A stretch of DNA of 41,661 bases. Source: CAYVTV01 sp964526475 (GTDB lineage Bacteria > Bacteroidota > Bacteroidia > Bacteroidales > GCA-2748055). Under the pieces are notes generated by a model. It did not search any database, was not told where the DNA came from, and saw only the letters and a list, made by a program, of their open reading frames with translations. The stretch lies in NCBI GenBank assembly GCA_964526475.1, contig CAZGKF010000031.1:1-41661 (forward strand), in the 5' to 3' direction. Made by a program: the position numbers and the translations under genes. This document shows positions 25,725-33,333 of the stretch, piece after piece; the first letter of the stretch is position 1; each line of letters starts with the position of its first letter.

Positions 25725-27551
25725 TTATATTATTCGCACTGCTCCTTTATCTGCAGATGTTACCATACTTGCATAGGCTCTGAGAGCTGCCGAAACACTT
25801 CTGTTTCTGTTATCCGGTTTCCATGCTCCATTCCCTTTTGCTTCTTCTTCGGCTTTTCTCTTTTCCATCTCTCCATCCGGCAAAAGAACATTGATGCTCC
25901 GTTCCGGGATATTTATTTCAATAATGTCGCCGTTTCGTATCAAAGCTATTTCCCCTTTTTCTGCTGCTTCCGGAGAAATATGTCCTATAGAGAGACCTGA
26001 TGTTCCTCCTGAGAATCTTCCATCGGTGATAAGTGCACATTTCTCACCAAGCTTTTTGGCTTTTATAAATGATGTGGGATAAAGCATCTCCTGCATACCG
26101 GGTCCTCCTTTTGGTCCTTCATATCTTATAACAACAACATCACCTTCTTTAAGCTCGTTGCCAAGTATGCTTTCACAAGCTGACTCCTGTGAGTGGAAAA
26201 CTTTTGCCTTACCTTTGAATGTCAGAATATCCGGATTAACACCTGCTGTTTTCACTATGCTTCCTTTTTGTGCAATATTTCCATATAATACTGCCAGGCC
26301 TCCATCCTTGCTGTATGCATTTTCATAGTTTCTGATACAGCCGTTTTCCCTGTCAAGGTCATGTTCTTTAAACATGGAAGACTGTCCTCCCATTTTAGTA
26401 GTTCTTACTCCTGCAGGTGCTGCCAGGAAAATCTTACGTGCTTCCTCTTTGCATGTATCTCTTGCAATATCATAGCTATTAATGGCCTCCATAAGTGTCA
26501 GCCCGTCAACTCTGTTAACACCGGTAAACAGAAGCCCTTGTTTCTCAAGTGATCCCATAATTGATAATATGCCTCCAGCCCTGTGCACGTCTTCAACGTG
26601 GTAATGTGAGCTGGGTGATACCTTACATAACACGGGCGTTTTCTTTGAAAGTTCATTGATGTCCTTCATAGTGAAATCTACTCCACCTTCATAAGCGATA
26701 GCAAGTAAATGAAGAACAGTGTTCGTGGAGCCGCCCATTGCGATATCAAGAGTCATGGAGTTTAAAAATGCTTCCCGTGTAGCTATAGAACGTGGCAGAA
26801 CAGATATATCACCACCTTCGTAGTATCTTTCAGTTAATGCAAGGAGTGCATTTGCAGCTTTATCGAACAGATCAGACCTGAACTTGTGCGTGGCAACAAT
26901 AGTACCGTTACCGGGTAAAGCAAGGCCTATAGCCTCGTTCAGACAATTCATTGAATTGGCAGTGAACATTCCTGAACAGGAACCGCATGTGGGGCAGGCA
27001 CTTTTTTCAACCCTGTCGAGTTTCTCATCACTTACTGTTTCATCACCCGCCATAACCATACTGTCAACCAAATCGTAAGCCTCTCCATCAGTTCGTCCGG
27101 CTTCCATTGGCCCGCCAGATACAAAAACTGCAGGAATATTTAGCCTCATTGCTGCCATCAGCATGCCCGGCGTTATTTTGTCGCAATTGCTAATGCATAT
27201 CATGGCATCGGCACAATGAGCATTCACCATATATTCAATGCTGTCAGCAATAAGATCACGGGAAGGAAGTGAATAAAGCATGCCATTGTGACCCATGGCA
27301 ATACCATCATCAATGGCAATAGTATTGAATTCTGCAGCAAAACATCCCTGGTCTTCGAAAATCTTTTTTACGTGTTGGCCTATTGAGTGCAAATGGGTAT
27401 GACCGGGAACAAATTGGGTAAATGAATTAACTATGGCAATAAGAGGCTTGCCAAATTGCTCCTCTTTCATTCCATTTGCTCTCCATAAACTCCTTGCACC
27501 GGCCATTTTCCTGCCGCGGGTAGTAGTGTAACTTCTTAATGGTATCTTCAT
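25725..27551 (-). CDS. ilvD: Dihydroxy-acid dehydratase
   Basis: A 608-residue iron-sulfur enzyme, the third common step of valine and isoleucine synthesis. Cluster and substrate motifs are present: ISNCDKITPGMLMAAMRLNIP with a ligand Cys, and SACPTCGSCSGMFTANSMNCL. MGGSTNTVLHLLA follows, and the C-terminal domain has GGPGMQEMLYPTS and TDGRFSGGTSGLSIGHISPEA. Length is standard. It is the first structural gene after the leader peptide and attenuator, whose terminator ends only 12 bp before the ilvD start codon; read-through must therefore be controlled. Confidence 0.96.
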   Translation of the reverse strand: MKIPLRSYTTTRGRKMAGARSLWRANGMKEEQFGKPLIAIVNSFTQFVPGHTHLHSIGQHVKKIFEDQGCFAAEFNTIAIDDGIAMGHNGMLYSLPSRDLIADSIEYMVNAHCADAMICISNCDKITPGMLMAAMRLNIPAVFVSGGPMEAGRTDGEAYDLVDSMVMAGDETVSDEKLDRVEKSACPTCGSCSGMFTANSMNCLNEAIGLALPGNGTIVATHKFRSDLFDKAANALLALTERYYEGGDISVLPRSIATREAFLNSMTLDIAMGGSTNTVLHLLAIAYEGGVDFTMKDINELSKKTPVLCKVSPSSHYHVEDVHRAGGILSIMGSLEKQGLLFTGVNRVDGLTLMEAINSYDIARDTCKEEARKIFLAAPAGVRTTKMGGQSSMFKEHDLDRENGCIRNYENAYSKDGGLAVLYGNIAQKGSIVKTAGVNPDILTFKGKAKVFHSQESACESILGNELKEGDVVVIRYEGPKGGPGMQEMLYPTSFIKAKKLGEKCALITDGRFSGGTSGLSIGHISPEAAEKGEIALIRNGDIIEINIPERSINVLLPDGEMEKRKAEEEAKGNGAWKPDNRNRSVSAALRAYASMVTSADKGAVRII

Positions 27552-27563
27552 CGTTTTAAAACT

Positions 27564-27595
27564 AAAAAGCCATCCTCTTTACCTGAGAATGGCTT
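27564..27595 (-). terminator. Attenuator terminator hairpin (3:4) of the ilv operon
   Basis: In the RNA (minus strand), AAGCCAUUCUC pairs with GAGGAUGGCUU, an 11-bp stem with one G-U wobble and a 7-nt loop, followed by a short U-run (UUUAG). It lies between the leader peptide stop and ilvD, so it can stop transcription before the operon. Confidence 0.85.
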
Positions 27596-27653
27596 GTATG
27601 TACTTCATCTATAGTTATACCACCCTCAGGTCTTCATTATTAGAATGACGACC
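27581..27653 (-). promoter_or_regulatory. ilv attenuator: 1:2 hairpin and 2:3 antiterminator
   Basis: Region 1 (27653-27644, GGTCGTCATT, covering Val-Val-Ile codons of the leader) pairs with region 2 (27638-27629, AATGAAGACC) with one mismatch and a 5-nt loop. Alternatively, the end of region 2 and the bases after it (27631-27619, ACCTGAGGGTGGT) pair over 13 bp, with three G-U wobbles, with GCCATTCTCAGGT (27593-27581). That segment contains the 5' arm of the terminator. The two states exclude each other, as in enterobacterial amino-acid operon attenuators. A ribosome held at the Val/Ile codons would mask region 1 and favour read-through. Confidence 0.8.
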
Positions 27654-27694
27654 ACCACATTGAGTAACAAAACTATAGAAGATATTTTTGACAT
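27626..27694 (-). CDS. ilv operon leader peptide (22 residues)
   Basis: A 22-codon ORF in which 13 residues are Ile, Leu or Val: Ile at positions 4, 7, 17 and 19; Leu at 9-11 and 18; Val at 8 and 13-16. The core reads NVVVVILI. It ends with TGA inside the antiterminator arm. Its place between a consensus promoter box and a terminator hairpin, upstream of ilvD, is the expected layout for ribosome-mediated attenuation. There is no Shine-Dalgarno sequence, only an A/T-rich leader, which is normal for this phylum. Its product is probably without function of its own. Confidence 0.88.
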   Translation of the reverse strand: MSKISSIVLLLNVVVVILIMKT

Positions 27695-27726
27695 TTTATA
27701 TAAATTATTAACGAATAATATAAATG

Positions 27727-27734
27727 CAAATATA
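27727..27734 (-). promoter_or_regulatory. -7 box (TATATTTG) of the ilv operon promoter
   Basis: TATATTTG on the minus strand, followed by CATT, lies 32 bp before the leader peptide ATG, giving a predicted start near 27720 and a leader RNA of about 170 nt. A TTTA rather than TTTG is found at the -33 position. Confidence 0.6.
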
Positions 27735-27872
27735 AACCATGATTCTGAAATATAAAATTATTTAGTGTTAAAAAACACTTATTTTTCATACTATTTACTT
27801 AAGATGCTGAATCATAATTAAATGCGTGATAAGAGATTCTTGTGTTTGTTTATATTAAAGAGTACAAAAAAA

Positions 27873-27973
27873 CCGGGTAAGCTCCTTACATCGCACCGCT
27901 ACAACCGCTTACCCTTGCTTCCTTCCGGACCTGGGGGGATTCAGCAGGAGCTGGTCGTATAAGACTTACCCGG
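27873..27973 (-). ncRNA. ffs: Small bacterial signal recognition particle RNA (4.5S type)
   Basis: The minus strand contains AGGTCCGGAAGGAAGCA, the universally conserved SRP domain IV tetraloop and asymmetric loop that binds Ffh and FtsY. The ends CCGGGTAAG (27973-27965) and CTTACCCGG (27881-27873) pair perfectly, closing a single long hairpin of about 101 nt without an Alu domain. The 3' end runs into seven Ts (27872-27866), so the closing stem also serves as terminator. A strong promoter lies just upstream. The RNA guides ribosomes making membrane proteins to the inner membrane. Confidence 0.94.
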
Positions 27974-27978
27974 AAATG

Positions 27979-28009
27979 CAAAATTAAGGTTTTTATCTCT
28001 CAACTCAAA
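27979..28009 (-). promoter_or_regulatory. Promoter of the SRP RNA gene (TTTG-N19-TAATTTTG)
   Basis: On the minus strand TTTG (28009-28006) and TAATTTTG (27986-27979) are separated by 19 bp, matching both elements of the Bacteroidota housekeeping promoter. The RNA's predicted 5' end at 27973 lies 6 bp beyond the box, in the right place for the transcription start. Confidence 0.75.
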
Positions 28010-28043
28010 ATATTTGGTGTGAATAGCTATTTCCAATATCGGC

Positions 28044-28075
28044 ATAAACAAAAAGTGTTATTCACTTTTGTTTAT
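28044..28075. repeat. AT-rich inverted repeat upstream of the DUF4199 gene
   Basis: ataaacaaaaagtg (28044-28057) and cacttttgtttat (28063-28075) are complementary with a single-base bulge and a 5-nt loop. A separate 10-bp palindrome (aatagctatt) is at 28022-28031. They lie between the divergent SRP RNA promoter and the -7 box at 28116. They could be a regulator site. Confidence 0.4.
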
Positions 28076-28115
28076 TTATACAAACAATTTCAGTATCAGA
28101 TTTCAACAAAATAAA

Positions 28116-28123
28116 TATCTTTG
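28116..28123 (+). promoter_or_regulatory. -7 box (TATCTTTG) for the DUF4199-GT2-GT4 operon
   Basis: TATCTTTG lies 17 bp before the ATG at 28141, giving a leader of about 10 nt. No TTTG -33 element is evident. Confidence 0.45.
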
Positions 28124-28140
28124 TTAAAAAACTTATAATA

Positions 28141-28677
28141 ATGAAATCAAAATTCACATCTGATCTTCTCCATCCTGCACTTTTTTATGGTGGTATTCTT
28201 GGAGCTTTCACGGTATTTCATTCAGTGATGGTAAGTATACTGGAGCTCAGCTTTTCAGGCTATAATCAGATTTCCAATTATTTAATTCCTGTTGCCGGCC
28301 TTATCTATTGCCTTTATTCATACAGAAGGGAATATCTTGGCGGAGTTTTGCCCTATAGTAAAGCTGTTCTTATGGGTTTTTCTATCATGATAATAACTGG
28401 TATAATTTCAGGTATTTTTACATTTATTTATCTGAGTTATATAAATCCGGATTTTTTCAGGGAAGCAGAACTGGTAATGGAAGAAAAACTTCTAAATAAA
28501 GGAATGGATGCAGCGATGATTGAAAAGGCCATGGAGATATCTGCTAGAATGCGCACTGTGAAATGGGCTCTGTTGGGCTCTTTTATTTTTTATATAATAT
28601 ATGGAGGAATAGTATCCCTGATAGTATCTGCATTTATGAAGAAAGAACCGGCAGATCCCTTCAGGGATGCAATTTAG
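28141..28677 (+). CDS. DUF4199 domain-containing membrane protein
   Basis: A 178-residue protein with four hydrophobic segments (about 13-35, 43-58, 75-101 and 138-163). A soluble amphipathic stretch sits between the third and fourth (NPDFFREAELVMEEKLLNKGMDAAMIEKAMEISARM), including the AMIEKAME helix typical of DUF4199. The family is almost confined to Bacteroidota and its function is unknown. It is followed by a GT2 glycosyltransferase, a frequent neighbour in this phylum, so a role in membrane lipid or envelope glycosylation is possible. Confidence 0.85.
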   Translation: MKSKFTSDLLHPALFYGGILGAFTVFHSVMVSILELSFSGYNQISNYLIPVAGLIYCLYSYRREYLGGVLPYSKAVLMGFSIMIITGIISGIFTFIYLSYINPDFFREAELVMEEKLLNKGMDAAMIEKAMEISARMRTVKWALLGSFIFYIIYGGIVSLIVSAFMKKEPADPFRDAI

Positions 28678-28708
28678 AGTTCAAATTACAATAAATATTA
28701 GTGCCTTA

Positions 28709-29656
28709 ATGGATCTTTCAATAGTTATACCACTGCTCAACGAAGAAGAGTCATTGCCTGAACTGGCTGCATGGATAGAGAATGTCTGCACAGGAAATAA
28801 ACTGAGCTATGAAATACTTTTTATTGATGATGGAAGCACAGACAACTCATGGAAGGTCATTCGTGAGCTTTCTGCTGTAAACCCAAATATCCGGGCGGTA
28901 CGCTTTAGCCGTAATTATGGTAAGTCAGCTGCATTGTATACCGGATTTAATAAGGCTGAAGGGGATGTGGTAATAACGATGGATGCTGATCTGCAGGATA
29001 GCCCTGATGAAATTCCGGAATTAAGAAGGATGATCATGGAAGAAGGTTTCGATCTTGTTTCAGGATGGAAGAAGAAACGAAAGGATCCGCTTTCTAAAAC
29101 TTTACCCAGTCGTTTTTTTAATAATACTGCAAGAATCGTAACCGGAATAAAGCTGCACGATTTTAACTGTGGGTTGAAAGCATATCGAAATAAAGTTGTC
29201 AAATCCATTGAGGTTTTTGGTGAGATGCACCGTTACATTCCTGTTCTGGTAAAAAAAGCAGGGTTTATAAGTATAGGAGAGAAAGTGGTTATTCACAGAA
29301 GAAGAAAATACGGACTTACAAAATTTGGCATAGAAAGATTTTTTAATGGTTTCCTGGATCTGTTAACCATCTCGTTTATATCCCGGTTTGGCAAACGACC
29401 TATGCATTTGTTCGGAACACTTGGAACACTGATGTTTCTGATTGGGTTTATTGCTGCTGCCTATCTGGGGGTTCAAAAACTTTACCTTTTGCATAAAGGG
29501 ATACCCAGCAATTTGTTAACACAAAGTCCTTATTTTTATCTGTCGCTGACAACAATGATCATAGGCACCCAACTATTTCTGAGTGGGTTTTTAGGTGAAT
29601 TGGTTTCACGTAATTCATCAGAGAGAAATAAATACCTTGTTGAAGAAGAAATTTAA
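28709..29656 (+). CDS. Family 2 glycosyltransferase, polyprenyl-phosphate sugar transferase type
   Basis: A 315-residue protein: an N-terminal GT-A domain (DLSIVIPLLNEEESLPEL; nucleotide-binding ILFIDDGSTDNSW; RNYGKSAALYTGF; the metal-binding MDADLQDSPDEIPEL) and two C-terminal transmembrane segments (LFGTLGTLMFLIGFIAAAYLG and YFYLSLTTMIIGTQLFLSGFLGEL). This matches the DPM1/ArnC/GtrB branch, which transfers a sugar to undecaprenyl phosphate at the inner membrane. The ATG at 28709 gives the standard N-terminus; an in-frame upstream ATG at 28667 would overlap the previous gene by 11 bp and adds residues not typical of the family. Confidence 0.9.
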   Translation: MDLSIVIPLLNEEESLPELAAWIENVCTGNKLSYEILFIDDGSTDNSWKVIRELSAVNPNIRAVRFSRNYGKSAALYTGFNKAEGDVVITMDADLQDSPDEIPELRRMIMEEGFDLVSGWKKKRKDPLSKTLPSRFFNNTARIVTGIKLHDFNCGLKAYRNKVVKSIEVFGEMHRYIPVLVKKAGFISIGEKVVIHRRRKYGLTKFGIERFFNGFLDLLTISFISRFGKRPMHLFGTLGTLMFLIGFIAAAYLGVQKLYLLHKGIPSNLLTQSPYFYLSLTTMIIGTQLFLSGFLGELVSRNSSERNKYLVEEEI

Positions 29657-29664
29657 GCTGTAAA

Positions 29665-30789
29665 TTGAAAGTAATCTGTATAGGACCGGCATATCCGCTG
29701 CGTGGGGGCATTGCGAGATTTAACGAATCATTTTCATTTGCTCTGGAAAAGAAAGAAATTGATGTAGAGATTTTTTCCTTCAGATATCTTTACCCACGAT
29801 TTCTGTTTCCCGGGAAAACACAATTTTGTTTTGATACCCCAAAAACCGGCCTTAAAATAAGGAGTATTCTCAATCCATTGAATCCTCTTAACTGGAGAAA
29901 TGTAGCCCAAAGCATTATCAGCTCAAATCCTGATATGATTGTGTTCCACTACTGGATGCCTTTCTTCGCCCTGCTTTATAGAAAGATGGCATCCATTATC
30001 AGAAAGAAAACAGGCGTGCCGGTTATCGTTATCGCCCATAACCTTATTCCCCATGAGAAGCAAGCTTTTTCTCTTTTCCTTGCCCGATCATTTTTTCAAC
30101 AAACAGATGGAGTTGTAACTCTTTCAGCAAGGGTACTGAGGGATATGGATAGCCTGGTACCAGGAAAAAAGGCAATTTCCCTGTTTCATCCTGTTTATGA
30201 TAGTTTCGGCGAGAAAGTATCAAGACTGAGAGCTCTTGAAGAACTTGGGCTTGAAAATACGTACAGATACCTCCTTTTCTTTGGATTGGTAAGAGATTAT
30301 AAAGGGCTTGACATTTTACTTCAGGCTTTGGTGAAAGTTACGTCGGAGGATTACAAACTGCTTATAGCCGGGGAATTTTATGAAAATAAGAATAAATATA
30401 CAGACAAGATAGCAGAAACAGGGTTGAAAGACAAAGTTATTATCAGGGATGAGTACATTCCTGATGAAGAAGTAAAATACTATTTCTCACTGGCCGACCT
30501 GGTCATTCAACCATACAGAAAAGCCTCTCAAAGTGGAATTACACAGATAGCTTATCATTTCGATTGCCCCACTTTGGTAACAAAGGCAGGAGGATTACCG
30601 GAAGCAGTGATCCACAATAAAACAGGGTATGTTGTGGATGCTGAGGCTTCAGCCCTTGCAGCAGGTATTGATGATTTTTTATTACATCGAAATAAAGATG
30701 AGTTTGTTGCATCTGTCAGCAGGGAGAAAAAAAGATTTTCCTGGGATAGCTTTACGGAAAGATTCCTGGAATTTGCCAAATCTCTATAA
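29665..30789 (+). CDS. Family 4 glycosyltransferase (GT-B fold)
   Basis: A 374-residue cytoplasmic or peripheral membrane glycosyltransferase. The N-terminal domain starts VICIGPAYPLRGGIARFNESF (glycine-rich acceptor loop). The C-terminal donor-binding domain has LLFFGLVRDYKGLDILLQAL, the central ADLVIQPYRKASQSGITQIAY, and GGLPEAV followed by GYVVDAEASALAAGI, which together form the GT4 nucleotide-sugar site. The start codon is TTG at 29665, 8 bp after the GT2 stop, where the family N-terminus begins; no ATG is available nearby. It probably acts in the same glycan pathway as the GT2. Its last 6 bp overlap the convergent NUDIX gene. Confidence 0.88.
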   Translation: MKVICIGPAYPLRGGIARFNESFSFALEKKEIDVEIFSFRYLYPRFLFPGKTQFCFDTPKTGLKIRSILNPLNPLNWRNVAQSIISSNPDMIVFHYWMPFFALLYRKMASIIRKKTGVPVIVIAHNLIPHEKQAFSLFLARSFFQQTDGVVTLSARVLRDMDSLVPGKKAISLFHPVYDSFGEKVSRLRALEELGLENTYRYLLFFGLVRDYKGLDILLQALVKVTSEDYKLLIAGEFYENKNKYTDKIAETGLKDKVIIRDEYIPDEEVKYYFSLADLVIQPYRKASQSGITQIAYHFDCPTLVTKAGGLPEAVIHNKTGYVVDAEASALAAGIDDFLLHRNKDEFVASVSREKKRFSWDSFTERFLEFAKSL

Positions 30790-31251
30790 TTCACCTTTCG
30801 CCAGCTTCTCTTTTAATAAGTTCAGAACAAATCTGTCAACCGGAAATGAGAGATCTTTTTCAGAAAGGCTTTCAATAGCAGCCCATCGGAATGACTGGCT
30901 GCCATTTACCGGAGCAGGAAAATCGAATGCTTTCCGGGAGATATGCAAATCAGCATATGATTTAAGGTTGATCCGGTAATAGATACTTATAAGCTGATGG
31001 TCTTCAAAAAAATATGCTTTTTGATAGAATCCTGTAGTATAAAAATGGTCAATTATTTCAGCATCCTGATTGAATTCTTCCCTTGCCTCCCTTAATAGAC
31101 ATTCTTCTGGCCCTTCCCCAAATTTAAGGCCGCCACCAGGGAATTTAGTCATGTATTGGTCAAAGCAATATTCATCGCTAAGAAGAACTCCTTGCTTTTC
31201 ATTAATTAGTATTCCGTAAACGCGTATATTGAAATGCTTAAGTTCACTCAT
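30784..31251 (-). CDS. NUDIX hydrolase
   Basis: A 155-residue protein with a Nudix box, GLKFGEGPEECLLREAREE (about residues 40-58), matching GxxxxxExxxxxxxREUxEE; the next positions are FN in place of the usual xGU. The family hydrolyses nucleoside diphosphates linked to another group; the substrate cannot be predicted. The start overlaps the end of miaA by 8 bp, implying translational coupling as third gene of an acyl-CoA reductase-miaA-NUDIX operon. Its end overlaps the convergent GT4 gene by 6 bp. Confidence 0.88.
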   Translation of the reverse strand: MSELKHFNIRVYGILINEKQGVLLSDEYCFDQYMTKFPGGGLKFGEGPEECLLREAREEFNQDAEIIDHFYTTGFYQKAYFFEDHQLISIYYRINLKSYADLHISRKAFDFPAPVNGSQSFRWAAIESLSEKDLSFPVDRFVLNLLKEKLAKGEL

Positions 31252-32161
31252 TCTCTTCCTCCATTTGCCTTATGATAAAATTTTTTATTTTCCCTGTCTC
31301 TTCCGGATGGAACCATGTATATTCATTATTTTTCCTTAACCAGGTAAGCTGCTTTCGCGCGTATTTTCGGGTATTTGCCTGAATTTTTGAAATAGCTTCA
31401 TTCAAATTCATCCTGCCATCAAAATGTTCGAATAATTCCTTATAACCTACGGTATTTAATGCATTAATATGTTTCCAGGGAAAAAGATTTTTCGCTTCAT
31501 CTGCCAGACCATTTTCCATCATTCTCACTGTTCGCTCATTAATACGTCTGTACAGTTCCTTTCTTTCCATATCCAGACCTATTTTAATTATTCTGAAGGG
31601 TCGTTCTTTTTTTATGCCGGAGAGAAAAGATGAATATGGCTTACCTGTCATAAGGCTTATTTCAAGTGCTTTTTGAATCCGCTTTGGATTCCTGAGATCC
31701 GTTTTCTCATAGCTTACCGGATCGAGTATTTTAAGCTCTTTTCTGAGACTTTCAATTCCCTCATGATCAAGTCTTTTTAGAATATCTTTTCGCAGTTCAG
31801 GATCAGTATCAGGGAAATCATCTATTCCTTTGCAAACAGCATCAATATACAAACCCGATCCTCCGGTAAGTATTTGAATATTTGTTTTTTTGAACAAATT
31901 TTCCAGAGTGAGAAGTACATCCGTTTCAAATTTTGAAGCATTGTACTTATCATGAATACTTACAGTCCTGATAAAATGATGTTTAACTTTTGCAAGTTCA
32001 TAATGATCAGGGGTGGAAGTTCCAATAATCATTTCTTTGTAAATCTGTCTTGAATCGGCTGAGATGATCTCGCACCCGAATTCTTCGGCCAGCAGGATGC
32101 TAAGCCCGGTTTTTCCGACAGCTGTGGGGCCTGCAATAACAACTAAATATTTATTTTTCAT
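31244..32161 (-). CDS. miaA: tRNA dimethylallyltransferase
   Basis: A 305-residue enzyme adding the dimethylallyl group to A37 of tRNAs reading UNN codons. The P-loop GPTAVGKT is at residues 11-18, followed by EIISADSRQIYKEMIIGTSTPD and ILTGGSGLYIDAVCKG. The tRNA-contacting RNPKRIQKALEISLMTGKP and the C-terminal NTRKYARKQLTWLR are in place. Length is typical. The start overlaps the upstream reductase gene by 11 bp and the end overlaps the NUDIX gene by 8 bp. Confidence 0.95.
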   Translation of the reverse strand: MKNKYLVVIAGPTAVGKTGLSILLAEEFGCEIISADSRQIYKEMIIGTSTPDHYELAKVKHHFIRTVSIHDKYNASKFETDVLLTLENLFKKTNIQILTGGSGLYIDAVCKGIDDFPDTDPELRKDILKRLDHEGIESLRKELKILDPVSYEKTDLRNPKRIQKALEISLMTGKPYSSFLSGIKKERPFRIIKIGLDMERKELYRRINERTVRMMENGLADEAKNLFPWKHINALNTVGYKELFEHFDGRMNLNEAISKIQANTRKYARKQLTWLRKNNEYTWFHPEETGKIKNFIIRQMEEENE

Positions 32162-33233
32162 GCAGGTTTATAAGGAATTTTAATGTATCCACATTATCGG
32201 CATAATCCCACAACATTGGTTTTTGGGACAGTCCAAAACCAACTTTTTGCGGGAACATGGATATATCGGTAACGACGCACTGTAGCCGGTCACTATCATT
32301 CATGATTTTTTTGTATAGTTGTTCGGTGTCATCATAATATTCGTAATGAAGACATCCTACAGGGCTGCTGTAATCTGCATCCTCCCTGATGAGAAGAAAT
32401 CCTGAGTCGAAGTGAGGTGCCTGGTTAATCAGAAAAACAGCACGCTGATACTCATAATTATTTGCATATTTATTATGATTAGCCAGATAGGAGTAGGGTT
32501 CGAAATTTTTTAACAGTTCCGGTATATTATAATTGCACGGAACGAAAATTTTTGAAACGCTGCGACATCCAAGGCCGAAATACAAAAAAATATCATCAGC
32601 AAGATTTTCAAGCTGAGTCTTTTTTTCTTCCCCGGTAAGAATGGCTGTTGAATTTCGGTTTTTTCTGATTATATGAGGGTATTTACCGAAATAATATTCA
32701 AAATACCGTGATGAATTGTCGCTTCCGGTAGCAATAACAGCATCAGGATTTTTCAGAATTTCCTCCTCAAAGTAAATAAGGTCTTCAAATTCAGGTTCGA
32801 TAAATTGAAGGATTTGAACTAGTGCAGGAATCAGCTTATTGTCTTTTGAAGACAATCTGGCTATTAACTTGTGTCCGGAAAGAACAACAGACATAAGATC
32901 ATGAAAGCCAACCAAAGGAATATTTCCGGCCATAATAATTCCGATCCTGAGTTTGGAAGATGGGAGGTTTTTCAACACAGGATAAGCAGATAACCATTTG
33001 CTGACATTTTCCTCTTTAAGTGATTCTCCTGTTGAGGTTACAGCAAAATTTACAAATTCCGGAGTAAACCATGGATTGTTAATGTGTACATTGCGAATTA
33101 ATATTTCTGTTATTTTCGCATAGCGCGAATTAATATCTTCTATTGCATGATCTTCCATAAATAAATCGGAATGGAATTGCCGCAGGAATCTGCCAAGGGT
33201 TGAAAAAGCCTTTATTTTTTGAGAGAGTTTCAA
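32151..33233 (-). CDS. Acyl-CoA reductase-like protein (LuxC/aldehyde dehydrogenase fold)
   Basis: A 360-residue protein of the LuxC acyl-CoA reductase family. Visible are a nucleotide-binding region (LRIGIIMAGNIPLVGFHDLMSVVLSGH), DAVIATGSDNSSRYFEYYFG, the NRNSTAILTGEE segment, and the likely catalytic cysteine in YFGLGCRSVSKIFVP. The family reduces acyl-CoA or acyl groups to aldehydes with NAD(P)H; the substrate here is unknown. I choose the TTG at 33233, giving MKLSQKIKAFSTLGRFL. An ATG at 33296 lies upstream of the only good -7 box (33250-33257) and would add a polar stretch unlike the family. It is the first gene of an overlapping operon with miaA. Confidence 0.8.
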   Translation of the reverse strand: MKLSQKIKAFSTLGRFLRQFHSDLFMEDHAIEDINSRYAKITEILIRNVHINNPWFTPEFVNFAVTSTGESLKEENVSKWLSAYPVLKNLPSSKLRIGIIMAGNIPLVGFHDLMSVVLSGHKLIARLSSKDNKLIPALVQILQFIEPEFEDLIYFEEEILKNPDAVIATGSDNSSRYFEYYFGKYPHIIRKNRNSTAILTGEEKKTQLENLADDIFLYFGLGCRSVSKIFVPCNYNIPELLKNFEPYSYLANHNKYANNYEYQRAVFLINQAPHFDSGFLLIREDADYSSPVGCLHYEYYDDTEQLYKKIMNDSDRLQCVVTDISMFPQKVGFGLSQKPMLWDYADNVDTLKFLINLHEK

Positions 33234-33249
33234 AAGAAGGTATTTTTTA

Positions 33250-33257
33250 CAAAAATA
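33250..33257 (-). promoter_or_regulatory. -7 box (TATTTTTG) for the acyl-CoA reductase-miaA-NUDIX operon
   Basis: TATTTTTG on the minus strand ends 16 bp before the proposed TTG start at 33233. If real, the transcript starts near 33243, which rules out translation from the upstream ATG at 33296. No clear -33 TTTG. Confidence 0.45.
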
Positions 33258-33333
33258 GTTCTTTTTAGGAATATTATTATTGTGATGTGTTTTCAAAAAA
33301 ATATCTCCTGAAAACCTGTTTCAATATCTCAAA

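Noticed and set aside
33234..33296. Upstream ATG start for the acyl-CoA reductase gene
   Set aside because: It precedes the only consensus -7 box, and the added His/Asn/Lys-rich stretch does not resemble family N-termini; the TTG at 33233 fits better.
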